Shown: positions 1 to 9,790, counted from the stretch's first letter. The stretch: DNA of 64,000 nt from Microbacterium sp. SORGH_AS_1204 (GCF_030818935.1 NZ_JAUTBD010000001.1:558001-622000); one strand, 5' to 3'. Numbers and translations are program-made. The notes: a model not told the origin generated them from the sequence alone.

Positions 1-419
1 TCTTCCAAGTCGGGGCCGTGGGGATCGCACTCGGCTGCCTCACCGAGATCGTGGACCTCACGCTGACCCGGTTCTTCCACCCGAACGACGTGGTGAGCGT
101 GCTCTTCGACCCGCTGTTCTACCTCGGCGTCGTCGTGTTCGTCGCGGGAATCCTCCGGGCCTCGCGCGCGGCCTCGACCATCCGACGCCGGGGAGAGTCG
201 CTGCTGCGGCGGCTCGGCGACCTCGCGCGGCAGCGCGGCGTCCAGCGTCTGGCCGTCCTCTCGCCCGATGCCGCACTCGACAGCCGCCTGCACGCGCTGC
301 GCGTCGCCGTCGAAGACGCCGCTATCGCCACCTCGGTGCCGCTGACCGCCGCGCAGCGCGCACTGCTCGACGACGTCGACGCCCACCTCACCCGCCCGAG
401 TCCGGGAGTCCGCTCATGA
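1..419 (+). CDS. Membrane protein, C-terminal part (5' truncated by window edge)
   Basis: The frame is open to the first base, so the gene probably begins upstream; an internal GTG at 18 is the first start visible. The visible part has hydrophobic stretches (about residues 1-14 and 30-45, counted from the GTG) followed by a basic, soluble C-terminal tail of about 85 residues. The family is not recognised. Its stop overlaps the start of the hydrolase by four bases (ATGA at 416-419), so the two genes are probably cotranscribed and translationally coupled. Confidence 0.6.
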   Translation, partial: FQVGAVGIALGCLTEIVDLTLTRFFHPNDVVSVLFDPLFYLGVVVFVAGILRASRAASTIRRRGESLLRRLGDLARQRGVQRLAVLSPDAALDSRLHALRVAVEDAAIATSVPLTAAQRALLDDVDAHLTRPSPGVRS

Positions 420-1543
420 TCCGATCCCTCGCCGTGGGCGCCGCCGTCGCCATCGCCGCCGTCGCGATCGCCCACACGGCGCTCGCCGGCTACGTCGCCC
501 GGCGGCTCGTCGCCCCGCGCGCGGCCAAGGCATTCGCCCCGGTCACCATCGAGGGCGATACCGTGTCTGTTCCCGTCGTCGACGACAGTCGTGAGCCCGG
601 CACGTACGGGCTGCGCTTCGACGACGGCTCGCACATGATGGTCGGCGACATCGTTCGGATCGACGGCGACCGCGTCATCCGGCGGGTCCTCACCCGGCCG
701 CCGCACCGGGGCGACGGGGAAGCCGTCGCGGCGTGGACGTCGCAGAACATCGGCGCCCCCGAAGACGTGGGTCCCACTCGCCATGTGAGCGTCCCGCTTC
801 GTCGCGGCGGCACCGCGCAGGCGTGGGAGATCGGCGACCGCGAGACGGCCGACGGGCGCTGGACGATCCACGTGCACGGTCTGCGCTCGAGTCGCAACGG
901 TGCGCTCCGCTCGGCGCCGGCGGCCACGGGTGCCGGGTGGATGTCGCTCGTGGTCTCGTATGCGGGCGATGAAGAGTGCGAGCCTGCCGACGCCCTCCCC
1001 TCGACCCTCGGCACGCGCGAGTGGCGCGACGTCGACGACGCGATCTCGTACGCGATCGAACAGGGCGCGCGCGAGATCGTGCTGGTCGCATGGTCGATGG
1101 GCGGCACGATCGCCATGCTCGCGCTCGAGGAGTCCCCCCACCGCGGCACGGTCACGGGGCTCGTTCTGGTCGCCCCGGCGCTCGACTGGACCCGCGTGGT
1201 CGAGAACGCCGTCGCAGGCGCGCACCTGCCGCGCACGGTGGCCGCGGCCTCGATGCGCGTGCTCGGCAGTCGGGTCGGTGCCCGCGCGCTCGGGCTCGTC
1301 GAGGCGGTCGACGCGCGGGCGCTCACCTGGGTCGGAACGACGCGCCCCGGTCCGCGGGTGCCGACGCTGATCCTGCACAGCCGCGTCGACCCCGTGGTGC
1401 CGTTCTCGGGATCGGTGGCGTACGTGCAACGGCATCCGGATGCCGAGCTGGTGGCGTTCGACGCGACCGGTCACTGCAACGAGGCGAATCAGGAGCCGGA
1501 GCGCTTCCACGACGCGATCGCGGACTTCCTTCGCGAGCGCTGA
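416..1543 (+). CDS. Alpha/beta hydrolase, membrane anchored
   Basis: This 375-residue protein has one N-terminal hydrophobic segment (about residues 4-25) and then a hydrolase domain facing outward or tethered to the membrane. The nucleophile elbow is AWSMGG with Ser227 (GxSxG-like, with Ala in the first position). A late Asp lies in HSRVDPVVPF and the catalytic His in DATGHCNEAN. These fit a serine esterase or lipase-like hydrolase; the substrate cannot be inferred. Its start overlaps the upstream membrane gene by ATGA. Confidence 0.8.
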   Translation: MIRSLAVGAAVAIAAVAIAHTALAGYVARRLVAPRAAKAFAPVTIEGDTVSVPVVDDSREPGTYGLRFDDGSHMMVGDIVRIDGDRVIRRVLTRPPHRGDGEAVAAWTSQNIGAPEDVGPTRHVSVPLRRGGTAQAWEIGDRETADGRWTIHVHGLRSSRNGALRSAPAATGAGWMSLVVSYAGDEECEPADALPSTLGTREWRDVDDAISYAIEQGAREIVLVAWSMGGTIAMLALEESPHRGTVTGLVLVAPALDWTRVVENAVAGAHLPRTVAAASMRVLGSRVGARALGLVEAVDARALTWVGTTRPGPRVPTLILHSRVDPVVPFSGSVAYVQRHPDAELVAFDATGHCNEANQEPERFHDAIADFLRER

Positions 1544-1632
1544 GGCGGTGAGGTGCCGTCCGGCAGCGCAAGCCCGTGGCATCGAGGAGCGGGCTGAGTG
1601 GGGCGCGCGTCGGCGGCTCACGAAACCGACGT

Positions 1633-2880
1633 TTAGAGACCGAGCGTGCGGCGGAGGAAGTCGTTGCGGAAGACGCCCCGCGGATCGGCCGCGTGTGCGG
1701 CGTCGACGAACTCGTCGATCCGCGTGAGCGTCTCTCGGACGTCGGGTCCGGGCATCGTGAACGCTTTGCCCCAGTGCGGCCGCACCTCGAACGGGGCGAG
1801 GGCTGCCTCGATGGCGGGCAGCACGCCGAGCACTCCGGCCGTGTCGTTGCGCCAGGTGAAGTGGATGGCGAGCACGTCGCGCTGGTACGCGGGGCTCAGC
1901 CAGAGCTCGTCGGCGGCGACGGTGCGCAGCTCGGTGACCAGCAGGTGCGCGTCGAACGCGGGCGCGACCGCCCGCACCGCGGCGAGGGCCTCACGCGCCG
2001 AGGCGAACGGCACGAAGTATTCGGATTGGATCTCATCACCGTCGCTCGGCAGCGCGTCGGCGCGGAAGTGCGGCAGGCGCGTGTGCCACGGCCCCGGGGT
2101 TGCACGCGGGGTGGTGTTGTCGACGGTGCGGATGCGCCCCAGATGGATGTCGTCGCCCACGGGGCGGCCCCCGAGTTCTTCGACCCACGCCGGGGCGCCG
2201 TCGTCGCTCTTGGCCCAGATGAGATCGTGCGCCGGGTCGCCCCAGGTGGTGAAGACGCTGACGCTGCGCGAGCCGCCCAACACCCGCTCGGGGTCGCCCG
2301 CGATCTCGCTCCACGAGACGCCGGTGTACGCCTGCTGCGTGATCTCGTAGGTCGGTTCGGTCTGCAGCTCGACGGCGGTGACGACGCCGAACGCCCCGAG
2401 TCCGACGGCTGCGGCGGGAAACCACTCGTGCGCCTGATCGATGCGGTGCGTGTGGCCGTCGGCATCCATGATCTCCAGCGCCCGTACCGCGCTCGACAGG
2501 TTGCCGTTGTGCATGCCGGAGCCGTGCGTGCCGGTCGCCGTAGCGCCCGCGACCGAGATGTGCGGGAGCGAGCCGAGGTTGTGCAGCGCGCGCCCCTCGG
2601 CCTCGATGACGGGCGCGAGCTGCGCGAAAGTGACCAGACCCTCGACGCGGACGCGGTCGCCGGTCACCTCGATGTGTGTCGGCAAACGCTCCAGCGAGAC
2701 GAGAGCGGCCTCGGAGTCGGCGACGTCGTTGAAGGTGTGCCGCGTCGCCTGGACGCGCAGCGTGTCGGCGGATGCCACCACCTCGGCGAGCTCGTCGAGA
2801 TCGCTCGGCAGCAGCACCTCGGTGGCGCGGTAACGGTGATTGCCCGACCAGGTGGCACCGGCCTCACGTGTCTGGATCAC
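1633..2880 (-). CDS. FAD-linked alditol (xylitol/sorbitol) oxidase-like enzyme
   Basis: The 415-residue protein has an N-terminal FAD-binding (PCMH-type) domain and a C-terminal D-arabinono-1,4-lactone-oxidase domain with the HWGK motif near the end. RHTF places His48 where AldO-type alditol oxidases bind FAD covalently. GATATGTHGSG is the FAD loop. The family oxidises sugar alcohols such as xylitol or sorbitol with oxygen, giving the sugar and peroxide. With xylA and xylB 3-5 kb away, an alditol that feeds pentose metabolism is a reasonable inference; a glutathione peroxidase nearby could deal with peroxide, but no operon joins them. Confidence 0.8.
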   Translation of the reverse strand: MIQTREAGATWSGNHRYRATEVLLPSDLDELAEVVASADTLRVQATRHTFNDVADSEAALVSLERLPTHIEVTGDRVRVEGLVTFAQLAPVIEAEGRALHNLGSLPHISVAGATATGTHGSGMHNGNLSSAVRALEIMDADGHTHRIDQAHEWFPAAAVGLGAFGVVTAVELQTEPTYEITQQAYTGVSWSEIAGDPERVLGGSRSVSVFTTWGDPAHDLIWAKSDDGAPAWVEELGGRPVGDDIHLGRIRTVDNTTPRATPGPWHTRLPHFRADALPSDGDEIQSEYFVPFASAREALAAVRAVAPAFDAHLLVTELRTVAADELWLSPAYQRDVLAIHFTWRNDTAGVLGVLPAIEAALAPFEVRPHWGKAFTMPGPDVRETLTRIDEFVDAAHAADPRGVFRNDFLRRTLGL

Positions 2881-3040
2881 GCCTCCATCCTGCCCCGCCC
2901 CACCGACATCGGGGTCGGGTCGACGGCCTTCGCTGTCGCGGGGGAGGCGGGCGGAAGCGTCGACGGGAGGAGATCCGGGGAGGGGAGGATGCCGCCGTCC
3001 CTTCGGGGCCTCAGCGTGCGGGATGTCCTCCCGTGCGGGC

Positions 3041-3140
3041 GTCGGACGCGGGGGTCCGGTCCCGTGTCGGTGTCGGACGCGGTCGTCCGGTCCCGTGCCG
3101 GCGTCGGACGCGGCCGTCCGGTCCCGTGCCGGCGCCGATC
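3041..3140. repeat. 31-bp tandem repeat, about three copies
   Basis: The unit beginning GTCGGACGCG recurs at 3041, 3072 and 3103, with a decayed fourth at 3134 and a partial one before 3041. A period of 31 is not a multiple of three, which argues against coding. It fills most of the gap between the start of the alditol oxidase gene and the 3' end of the ROK gene. Confidence 0.8.
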
Positions 3141-3171
3141 GCGGGTGTCCGTCAGATCGGCTCAGCCTCCC

Positions 3172-4333
3172 TCAGCGCGCCGGGAACAGCTGCGCCTCGA
3201 ACACCGCCTCGGCCGCCCCCACGAGCAGTCGATCCTCGCCGAGTTCCGCGACCGCCAACCGCAGGCCCTCGGCGCACGCCGGCATCGTCTGCGCGCGGAC
3301 CGCGGCGTCGAGACCGTCGAGGTCGTGCGCGGCCAGCACCGCGAGGAATCCGCCGAGGACGATCACGGCCGGGTTCAGCACGTTCGCCGCGTTCGCCAGG
3401 GCGGTGGCGAGGATGCGCCGCTGACGCTCGATCTCGGCGAGCGCGGAGGGATCAGCGGCGGATGCCAGGGCTGCGGCCAGCACGGCATCGTCACCGCCGT
3501 CGAGACCCACGGCCCTCCAGCAGCAGCGCGCGGCTCACCTCGTCTTCGAGGACGCCGTCGAGCGCCCGCCGGTCCGCCGGGTCGACGATGCCCGGGCGGT
3601 TCTGCCCGAACTCCCCGGCGTACCCGCCGGCGCCGCCGAGCAGCACGCCGCCGATGATCACGGCACCGCCGATGCCGCTCGCGCCGCCGTTCAGGTAGAC
3701 GACGTCGTGTGCCCCGCGCGCGGCACCGAAGAGATATTCCGCCAGCGCGCCGTGGGCGGCGTCGTTGCCGACATGGGTGGGGAGGGCCGTGGCATCCGTC
3801 ACCATGTCGGACAGAGGAGCGTCGAGCCATTCGAGGTGGGGGGCTTCGCGCACGAGTCCGTCGGAGGCGCGCACCGGTCCGGGCACGGCGACGCCCACGC
3901 CCGTGATGCGGGACGCGGCGAGCGCTCCGCTGCGCCAATCGGCGAGCGTGGCGGCGACGAGCGCGGTCGTGCGTTTGGGCGTGAGCAGGGCGCTCTGCGC
4001 GAGTCGCTCGCGCGCGACGATCGTGCCGTCGAGCGCCACCGCGCCGATGTCGAGCGCGTCGACCTCGGGATTGACCGCGACGGCGACGACGCGGGGGTCG
4101 GGCTCGACGATCGGGGAGGGGCGCCCGACGCGGCCCAGCGCCTCGGAAGCGCGCTCGGTGACCAGGCCCGCGCGCTGCAACTCGCCGACGAGGTCGGCGA
4201 TGGTGGAACGGTTCAACCCCGTGGTCTCGGTCAGAGCCGCACGCGAGCGCGGACCCTCGCGGTGAACGGTGCGCAGCACGAGCGCGAGGTTGGCGCGGCG
4301 CATGCCGTCGCCCCGACTTCCCGCGGTAACCAT
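3172..4333 (-). pseudogene. ROK-family (XylR/NagC-type) regulator with a single-base frameshift
   Basis: The N-terminal winged helix (about residues 12-60, SRAALTETTGLNRSTIADL) and the ROK sugar-kinase-like domain (VAVPGPV, NDAAHGALAEYLFG, GGASGIGGAVIIGG) are read in one frame from 4333 to about 3515. The C-terminal part (VGLDGGDDAV to NVLNPAVIVLGGFLA) continues in another frame to 3172. Dropping one base from the CCC run at 3513-3515 joins them into a full-length ROK protein. The start at 4333 keeps the usual short leader before MRRANL; a start at 4303 is possible. ROK proteins of this type repress xylose genes, which fits xylA/xylB next door. It may be a real lesion or a base-call error. 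Confidence 0.8.
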
Positions 4334-4418
4334 GCGACAACTGTGCCACGCGCCGGCGCGTCGGTGCGGCGCGCGAGAGACGCCGGCCATCCGACGCGGG
4401 GGCCCGTCGGTGGGGCTC

Positions 4419-5095
4419 GCGAGAAACGCTTGCCGCCCGTGCACACGGTGCGGCGCGCCGTTTGTTCCGAGCGATGCCGTTTCTCGCGGGCTTCGACCCT
4501 GCGCTACGCCGTTTCTTTCGCGCGGTGCCGTTTGTCGCGGGGGCCGGCCCTGCGCCGCGCCGGCTTATCCGCGCGGTCCTGCGGGGCGCGTGAGAAACGC
4601 TCGCCGCCCGTGTACACGGTGCGGCGCGCCGTTTGTTCCGAGCGATGCCGTTTGTCGGGGGCTCCGACCCCGCGCGGTGCCGTTTCTCGCCGGCTCCGGC
4701 CCTGCGCCGCGTCGGCTTATCCGCGCGGTCCTGCGGGGCGCGTGAGAAACGCTCGCCGCCCGTGTACACGGTGCGGCGCGCCGTTTGTTCCGAGCGATGC
4801 CGTTTGTCGGGGGCTCCGACCCCGCGCGGTGCCGTTTCTCGCCGGCTCCGGCCGTGCGCCGCGCCGGCTTATCCGCGCGATCCTGCGGGGTGCGTGAGAA
4901 ACGCTCGCCGCCCATGTACACGCTGCGGCGCGCCGTTTGTTCCGTGCGATGCCGTTTGTCGGGGGCTCCGGCCCTGGACCGCGCCGTTTGTTCGGCGCGA
5001 TGCCGTTTCCCGCGGGCTCCAACCCCGCACCGCGCCCTTTCTCGCCGGCTCCCAGCCCGCACCGCGCCGTTTCCTCCGCGCGATACCGTTCGTCG
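4419..5095. repeat. Structured repeat array: 152-bp units with alternating 19/32-bp GCCGTTT spacing
   Basis: A large unit (starting at GYGAGAAACGCT) begins at 4419, 4590, 4742 and 4894, the last three exactly 152 bp apart. Inside it the heptamer GCCGTTT (AAACGGC on the other strand) occurs at 4457, 4476, 4508, 4527, 4628, 4647, 4679, 4932, 4951, 4983, 5002 and 5066, with decayed copies at 5034 and 5085. Spacing alternates 19 and 32 bp. Every frame here is low-complexity, so it is treated as noncoding. It fills the divergent gap between the ROK gene and the peroxidase gene. Confidence 0.85.
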
Positions 5096-5139
5096 CGGGT
5101 TCCCACCCCGGTCGAAGCCGACGGTGCGAGGATCGGAGC

Positions 5140-5625
5140 ATGGACCTCTCCGGCATCCCCGTCACCACCCTGCAGGGCGAACAGACCACCTTCGGCGCAC
5201 TCACCGACGGCAAAGCCGCGCTCGTGGTGAACGTCGCCTCGCGCTGCGGGCTCTCGGGCCAATACGAGACCCTAGAAGAACTGCACAAGCGCTACGCGGA
5301 TCGCGGGTTCACCGTGATCGGATTCCCCAGCAACCAGTTTCTGCAGGAGCTGAGCGACAGCGAGAAGATCGCCGAGTACTGCTCGTCGACGTGGGGCGTC
5401 ACCTTTCCGATGACCGAGAAGGTCAAGGTCAACGGGCGCAACGCCCACCCGCTCTACAAGGAGCTCACGCAGACCCCGGATGCCGAGGGCAAGACCGGCC
5501 GCATCTCGTGGAACTTCGAGAAGTTCGTCGTGGCTCCCGACGGTCGTGTCACGCGCTTCAGCCCACGTACGCAGCCCGATGCCCCGGAGGTCGTCGCCGC
5601 GATCGAGGACGCGCTGCCGCGCTGA
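5140..5625 (+). CDS. Glutathione peroxidase family (thiol peroxidase)
   Basis: The 161-residue protein matches the bacterial GPx length. The peroxidatic Cys36 lies in NVASRCG, Gln66 in GFPSNQF and Trp124 in WNFEKF, the usual catalytic triad with cysteine in place of selenocysteine. Cys81 in [12 protein letters not shown] is where thioredoxin-dependent members carry the resolving cysteine, so the reductant is probably thioredoxin or mycothiol-linked rather than glutathione. It reduces hydroperoxides in the cytoplasm. The start follows GATCGGAGC directly downstream of the repeat array. Confidence 0.9.
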   Translation: MDLSGIPVTTLQGEQTTFGALTDGKAALVVNVASRCGLSGQYETLEELHKRYADRGFTVIGFPSNQFLQELSDSEKIAEYCSSTWGVTFPMTEKVKVNGRNAHPLYKELTQTPDAEGKTGRISWNFEKFVVAPDGRVTRFSPRTQPDAPEVVAAIEDALPR

Positions 5626-5686
5626 GCCGTCGCACGGGCGGTGCGTATCTGCGCGGGGCGCTGGACAGCGTGGCATCCGCGCTATA

Positions 5687-5703
5687 TGTTGTGAAAACCA
5701 ACA
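5687..5703. promoter_or_regulatory. Candidate XylR operator upstream of xylA
   Basis: TGTTGTGAAAACCAACA is a perfect 5-bp inverted repeat (TGTTG/CAACA) around a 7-bp AT-rich centre, 53 bp before xylA in otherwise GC-rich DNA. Its position suits repression by the nearby ROK protein. The assignment is inference; I did not see a second copy in front of xylB or the ROK gene. Confidence 0.45.
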
Positions 5704-5755
5704 AAAGCGAGGTGCGTCACCGCGCGCTCGAGCGTCTCCATGCGAAGGAGCAGGA

Positions 5756-6943
5756 ATGCCCACCCCCACCCGCGACGACAAGTTCTCGTTCGGTCTCTGG
5801 ACCGTCGGCTACAACGGCACCGACCCCTTCGGCGGCCCGACGCGTAAGCCCCTCGACGTCGTGCACGTCGTCGAGAAGCTCGCCGAGCTCGGCGCGTACG
5901 GTCTGACCTTCCACGACGACGACCTGTTCGCCTTCGGCTCCACCGACGCCGAGCGCCAGACCCAGATCGACCGCCTCAAGGGCGCGCTCGCCGACACCGG
6001 CGTCATCGTGCCGATGGTCACCACCAACCTCTTCTCGGCCCCGGTCTTCAAGGACGGCGGCTTCACCTCCAACGACCGTCAGGTGCGCCGGTTCGCGCTG
6101 CGCAAGGTGCTGCGCAACCTCGACCTCGCCGCCGAGCTGGGCGCCAAGACGTTCGTCATGTGGGGTGGCCGCGAGGGCGCCGAGTACGACTCCGCGAAAG
6201 ACATCCGCCAGGCCCTCGAGCGTTACCGCGAGGCCGTCAACCTGCTCGGCGACTACGTCACCGACAAGGGGTACGACATCCGCTTCGCGATCGAGCCCAA
6301 GCCCAACGAACCGCGCGGCGACATTCTGCTGCCGACCCTCGGGCACGCGATCGCCTTCATCGACTCGCTCGAGCGCCCCGAGCTCGTGGGCCTGAACCCC
6401 GAGGTCGGCCACGAGCAGATGGCGGGCCTGAACTTCGCCGCCGGTATCGCCCAGGCGCTGTACCACGGCAAGCTCTTCCACATCGACCTCAACGGTCAGC
6501 GCGGCATCAAGTACGACCAGGACCTCGTCTTCGGTCACGGCGACCTGCACAACGCGTTCGCCCTCGTCGACCTGCTCGAGAACGGCGGCCCCGGCGGTGT
6601 CCCCGCGTACGACGGCCCCCGCCACTTCGACTACAAGCCGTCCCGTACCGAGGACGAGACGGGTGTCTGGGACTCGGTGTCGGCCAACATGAACACCTAT
6701 CTGCTGCTCAAGGAGCGTGCCGCGGCCTTCCGCGCCGACCCCGAGGTGCAGGAGGCGCTCGCCGCCGCCAAGGTGTTCGAGCTGGCGCAGCCCACACTCG
6801 ACGAGGGTGAGACCTACGACGACTTCCTCGCCGACCGCTCCGCATACGAGGACTTCGACGCCGACGCGTACCTCGGCGGCAAGGGCTTCGGCTTCGTGCG
6901 CCTGCAGCAGCTCGCCACCGAGCACCTGCTCGGCGCGCGCTGA
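5756..6943 (+). CDS. xylA: Xylose isomerase
   Basis: The 395-residue length is that of the class I (short) actinobacterial enzymes. The active-site His53 (TFHDDD), Trp136 (VMWGGREG) and metal ligands Glu180/Lys182 in [13 protein letters not shown] are present, as is the [10 protein letters not shown] segment. It converts D-xylose to D-xylulose in the cytoplasm (and glucose to fructose) using two divalent metal ions. The start at 5756 has an AAGGAG ribosome site. xylB follows 185 bp downstream in the same direction. Confidence 0.97.
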   Translation: MPTPTRDDKFSFGLWTVGYNGTDPFGGPTRKPLDVVHVVEKLAELGAYGLTFHDDDLFAFGSTDAERQTQIDRLKGALADTGVIVPMVTTNLFSAPVFKDGGFTSNDRQVRRFALRKVLRNLDLAAELGAKTFVMWGGREGAEYDSAKDIRQALERYREAVNLLGDYVTDKGYDIRFAIEPKPNEPRGDILLPTLGHAIAFIDSLERPELVGLNPEVGHEQMAGLNFAAGIAQALYHGKLFHIDLNGQRGIKYDQDLVFGHGDLHNAFALVDLLENGGPGGVPAYDGPRHFDYKPSRTEDETGVWDSVSANMNTYLLLKERAAAFRADPEVQEALAAAKVFELAQPTLDEGETYDDFLADRSAYEDFDADAYLGGKGFGFVRLQQLATEHLLGAR

Positions 6944-6954
6944 TCGACGGCGGT

Positions 6955-6976
6955 CCCGGATGCCATGGCATCCGGG
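6955..6976. terminator. Perfect 22-bp palindrome after xylA
   Basis: CCCGGATGCCA followed by its exact complement gives a gap-free 22-bp palindrome 11 bp after the xylA stop. It contains GGATGCC and GGCATCC back to back. It could act as an attenuating hairpin between xylA and xylB; no T-run follows. Confidence 0.45.
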
Positions 6977-7128
6977 CCTTTCCGGGTAGAGGTCGCGTTT
7001 CGCGCGGCCTGTCGTGCCGCGAGCGGAGCGGCCGGTGACCCGAGATCCCCGGGTGTTCGTCACCGCGGCGGCACGCGAAGAACAGGACCACTGCGCCGAT
7101 AAGGGCGCGATGGGCAGAAGGGCAGGGC

Positions 7129-8520
7129 ATGGCGCTGGTCATGGGAGTCGATTCGTCGACGCAGTCGTGCAAGGTCGTCGTCGTCGACGCCGACACCGGA
7201 CGCGTGGTGCGCGAGGGGCGCGCGCCGCACCCCTCCGGCACCTCGGTCGACCCCGAGGCGTGGTGGAGGGCGTTGCAGGATGCCATCGCTCAGGCGGGCG
7301 GTCTCGACGACGTCGCGGCCGTGTCGATCGCCGGTCAGCAGCACGGCATGGTCGTGCTGGACGCGGAGGGGAACGTCATCCGCGATGCCCTGCTGTGGAA
7401 CGACACGCGTTCCGCGCAGGCCGCGCGCGACCTCATCTCCGAGGTCGGCGCCGACGCCTACGCCGAGCGCACCGGTGCCGTGCCTGTCGCGTCCTTCACC
7501 GGAACGAAACTGCGGTGGCTGCGGGATGCCGAGCCCGAGAACGCTGCGCGCGTCGCCGCCGTCGCCCTGCCGCACGACTGGCTCACCTGGCGCCTGCGCG
7601 GGTTCGGCCCGGGCGATGCGGTGCTCGACGAACTCGTCACCGACCGATCCGATGCCTCGGGGACGGCGTACTGGGGCGCCGCAGGCTACGACCTCGACCT
7701 CCTCCACCGCGCGCTGGGTCACGACGCGGTGCTGCCGCGCGTGCTCGGCCCGTGGGAGAGCGCGGGAGCCTTGCCGGGCGGCGCGCTGGTGGGCCCGGGC
7801 GCGGGTGACAACGCCGGCGCGGCCCTGGGCCTCGGCGCGGGCGTCGGTGACGTCGTCGTCTCGCTCGGCACCTCGGGCACGGTGTTCGCCGTGGCCGACG
7901 CGCCCACGCGCGACACGACCGGCACGGTCGCCGGGTTCGCCGATGCGACGGGCAGGTTCTTGCCGCTGGTCGCGACCCTCAACGCCGCCCGCGTGCTCGA
8001 CGCGATCGCCGGACTGCTCGCGGTCTCGCACGATGAACTCGGCGCCCTCGCGCTGGAGGCGGAGCCCGGCGCGGGCGGGGTGGTGCTCGTTCCGTGGTTC
8101 GAGGGGGAGCGCACGCCGAACCTTCCGCACGCCCAGGCGTCGCTGACGGGGCTGACCCTGGCATCCACGACTCGCCCGAACCTCGCCCGCGCGGCGATCG
8201 AGGGGATGCTGAGCGGCCTGGCCGTCGGGCTCGAGGCCATCCAGACCCAGGGTGTCGAGGTGCGGCGCATCCTGCTGATCGGCGGCGCGGCCGCGAACGA
8301 GGGGGTCGCCCGCATCGCCGCGCAGGTCTTCGACGCCGAGATCGTGGTGCCGGCCGCGGGCGAGTACGTCGCCCTCGGTGCGGCGCGGCAGGCGGCGGGC
8401 GTCCTGGCCGGCGGACCGGTCGAGTGGGCCGTCGCCACGACCCGCGCGGTCGATCCCGATCACCGCGCCGCCATCCGCGCGCGCTACGACATCGTCGCGG
8501 GGCTGCGTGCGGCAGAGTAG
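7129..8520 (+). CDS. xylB: Xylulokinase
   Basis: This 463-residue FGGY-family kinase phosphorylates D-xylulose to xylulose 5-phosphate with ATP. The N-terminal [10 protein letters not shown] phosphate loop, QQHGMV (70-75), WNDTR (90-94), the catalytic base Asp227 in GAGDNAGAA and the second phosphate loop SLGTSG (245-250) are all visible. A GGCAGGGC ribosome site precedes the ATG; an ATG four codons on is also possible. With XylA it forms the standard xylose entry route into the pentose phosphate pathway. Confidence 0.95.
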   Translation: MALVMGVDSSTQSCKVVVVDADTGRVVREGRAPHPSGTSVDPEAWWRALQDAIAQAGGLDDVAAVSIAGQQHGMVVLDAEGNVIRDALLWNDTRSAQAARDLISEVGADAYAERTGAVPVASFTGTKLRWLRDAEPENAARVAAVALPHDWLTWRLRGFGPGDAVLDELVTDRSDASGTAYWGAAGYDLDLLHRALGHDAVLPRVLGPWESAGALPGGALVGPGAGDNAGAALGLGAGVGDVVVSLGTSGTVFAVADAPTRDTTGTVAGFADATGRFLPLVATLNAARVLDAIAGLLAVSHDELGALALEAEPGAGGVVLVPWFEGERTPNLPHAQASLTGLTLASTTRPNLARAAIEGMLSGLAVGLEAIQTQGVEVRRILLIGGAAANEGVARIAAQVFDAEIVVPAAGEYVALGAARQAAGVLAGGPVEWAVATTRAVDPDHRAAIRARYDIVAGLRAAE

Positions 8521-8528
8521 ACCTGGGG

Positions 8529-8560
8529 CCGTCGGCATCTTGTAAGGGGGATGCCGACGG
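8529..8560 (+). terminator. Hairpin after xylB
   Basis: The arms CCGTCGGCATC (8529-8539) and GATGCCGACGG (8550-8560) pair perfectly over 11 bp around a 10-base loop, starting 9 bp after the stop. There is no T-tract, as is common for terminators in high-GC actinobacteria. Confidence 0.6.
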
Positions 8561-8630
8561 TCTCGGCCGTGACCGGCGCGCGTCGTCAACCACCTGACGC
8601 GTCGACGCCGCCGCGCCGTAGGGTCCCGGC

Positions 8631-8780
8631 ATGACTCGCATCCGCCTGCACGCGCCCACCCTCCAGCGCGACATCGACGTCGACGCCGCCGACGACCTCA
8701 TCGAGGCCGAGGGCATGACCTGGGCCCGAGACGGAGACGTCGACGGTCTGCCGCGTTACGTGCCCGTCGCGGCGGGTTGA
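8631..8780 (+). CDS. Small hypothetical protein (49 aa)
   Basis: A short frame runs MTRIRLHAPTLQRDIDVDAA to RYVPVAAG with no signal peptide or membrane segment. It is acidic in the middle and has the G/C-rich third positions expected of a real gene here. It begins 70 bp after the xylB hairpin and its end overlaps the 3' end of the opposite-strand gene by 25 bp. I do not recognise it. Confidence 0.45.
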   Translation: MTRIRLHAPTLQRDIDVDAADDLIEAEGMTWARDGDVDGLPRYVPVAAG

Positions 8781-9520
8781 GGCGCCTCCGGCATCCGGAC
8801 GGGGACGTGCTCGGGCTGGATGCGCACGTACGACGGCTGGCGCGCCGCCCGGACCCAGGCGTAGGCGCGCGCGCCCGGGACGGGATGCCGAACCGCGTCG
8901 AAGCGCAGGCCCTCGTCGGTCTGATCGGGGTCGAGTCGCAGCTCGAGCACGGCGAACGGATGCCACGGCCCCCATGCCGTGGCATGACCCAGCGTCAGAA
9001 CCCACGGCGCGGTGTCGCGGGTGGGGATCTCCCGCGGATCCGTCGCCGGCGGCTCGCCCGACCGCGTGCGCGCGATGAGGAGGACCGGGCCGCGGTCGCC
9101 GCGATAGGGCAGCAGGATGCCGAGACGTGCGCGCTCCGCGTGACGATGCGCGAGCAGGGCGAAGCGCAACGGAACGTTCCAGCCGGTCGAGGCGAATTCG
9201 ATGTCGGCGGGTCGGCCCCCGACCTCGAACCGCAGGGCCAAGCCGATGACATCGGGCAACGGTGCGGGCAGGCCGAGCGAGCGCGAGAGGCGCGCGACGA
9301 CGGGCACCGGATGCATCGGGGCGTCATCGACGAACGCGAGGCCGGCCGGCATGGCATCCGGTAACCACCGCATGTGGCCGCTCAGGACGACGCCGCGACT
9401 GTGGATCGGGCGCGGGGGTCGGAGGCGCTGACCGAGCGCGGAGGCGGCCGCCAGGACGTGGCCCACGGTGCGCGCCAGGGGAGAACGCGTGAAGGAGGGG
9501 ATGCCGGTTCGGGGGTGCAT
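8756..9520 (-). CDS. Uncharacterised protein, possibly catalase-fold related
   Basis: From the chosen ATG at 9520 the protein is 254 residues; an upstream extension to 9658 is arginine-rich and unlikely to be translated. The middle contains VVARLSRSLGLP followed by PDVIGLALRF, which resembles the arrangement of catalase-like proteins (VRFS...PDVRGLAVKF), but I see no clear haem tyrosine. No signal peptide is seen. Function unknown; the catalase comparison is tentative. Confidence 0.5.
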   Translation of the reverse strand: MHPRTGIPSFTRSPLARTVGHVLAAASALGQRLRPPRPIHSRGVVLSGHMRWLPDAMPAGLAFVDDAPMHPVPVVARLSRSLGLPAPLPDVIGLALRFEVGGRPADIEFASTGWNVPLRFALLAHRHAERARLGILLPYRGDRGPVLLIARTRSGEPPATDPREIPTRDTAPWVLTLGHATAWGPWHPFAVLELRLDPDQTDEGLRFDAVRHPVPGARAYAWVRAARQPSYVRIQPEHVPVRMPEAPQPAATGT

Positions 9521-9684
9521 GCGCTCATCGCAACGCGGGACGACCGCACAGGCCGAGGGGGTTGCGTGTCGGCGTCGGCATCGCACGCCGGGGGACGCGC
9601 GTCTCGGCCGGGAAACGACGCGGTGAGGACGCGAAGCGAGTTTGTTCGTGGAATCCACCTATGACTCCGTTGTGAGCCGGAGTG

Positions 9685-9718
9685 GTTAGCGGTAACTTCA
9701 CTGCCAGTTAGCGCTCAC
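9685..9718. promoter_or_regulatory. Paired LacI-type operators upstream of the GH43 gene
   Basis: GTTAGCGGTAAC (9685-9696) and GTTAGCGCTCAC (9707-9718) each differ by one base from the palindrome GTTAGCGCTAAC. Their centres are 22 bp apart, about two helical turns, so two dimers could bind the same face. Such sites are typical of LacI-family sugar regulators in actinobacteria. No LacI gene lies next to them; the only one in the window is at 48.2 kb. Confidence 0.5.
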
Positions 9719-9790
9719 ACAGACCCCCGGCCGATGACGCGAGGGCTCCACGGCGGAGCGATCTCTTCCCGGCAAAGGAGCCGCGACACG

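Noticed and set aside
4419..5095. CRISPR array
   Set aside because: Units are near-identical over their whole 152 bp with no unique spacers, and no cas genes are present.
5140..5625. Selenocysteine glutathione peroxidase
   Set aside because: The catalytic position is a normal Cys codon (TGC); no TGA or selenocysteine machinery is seen.
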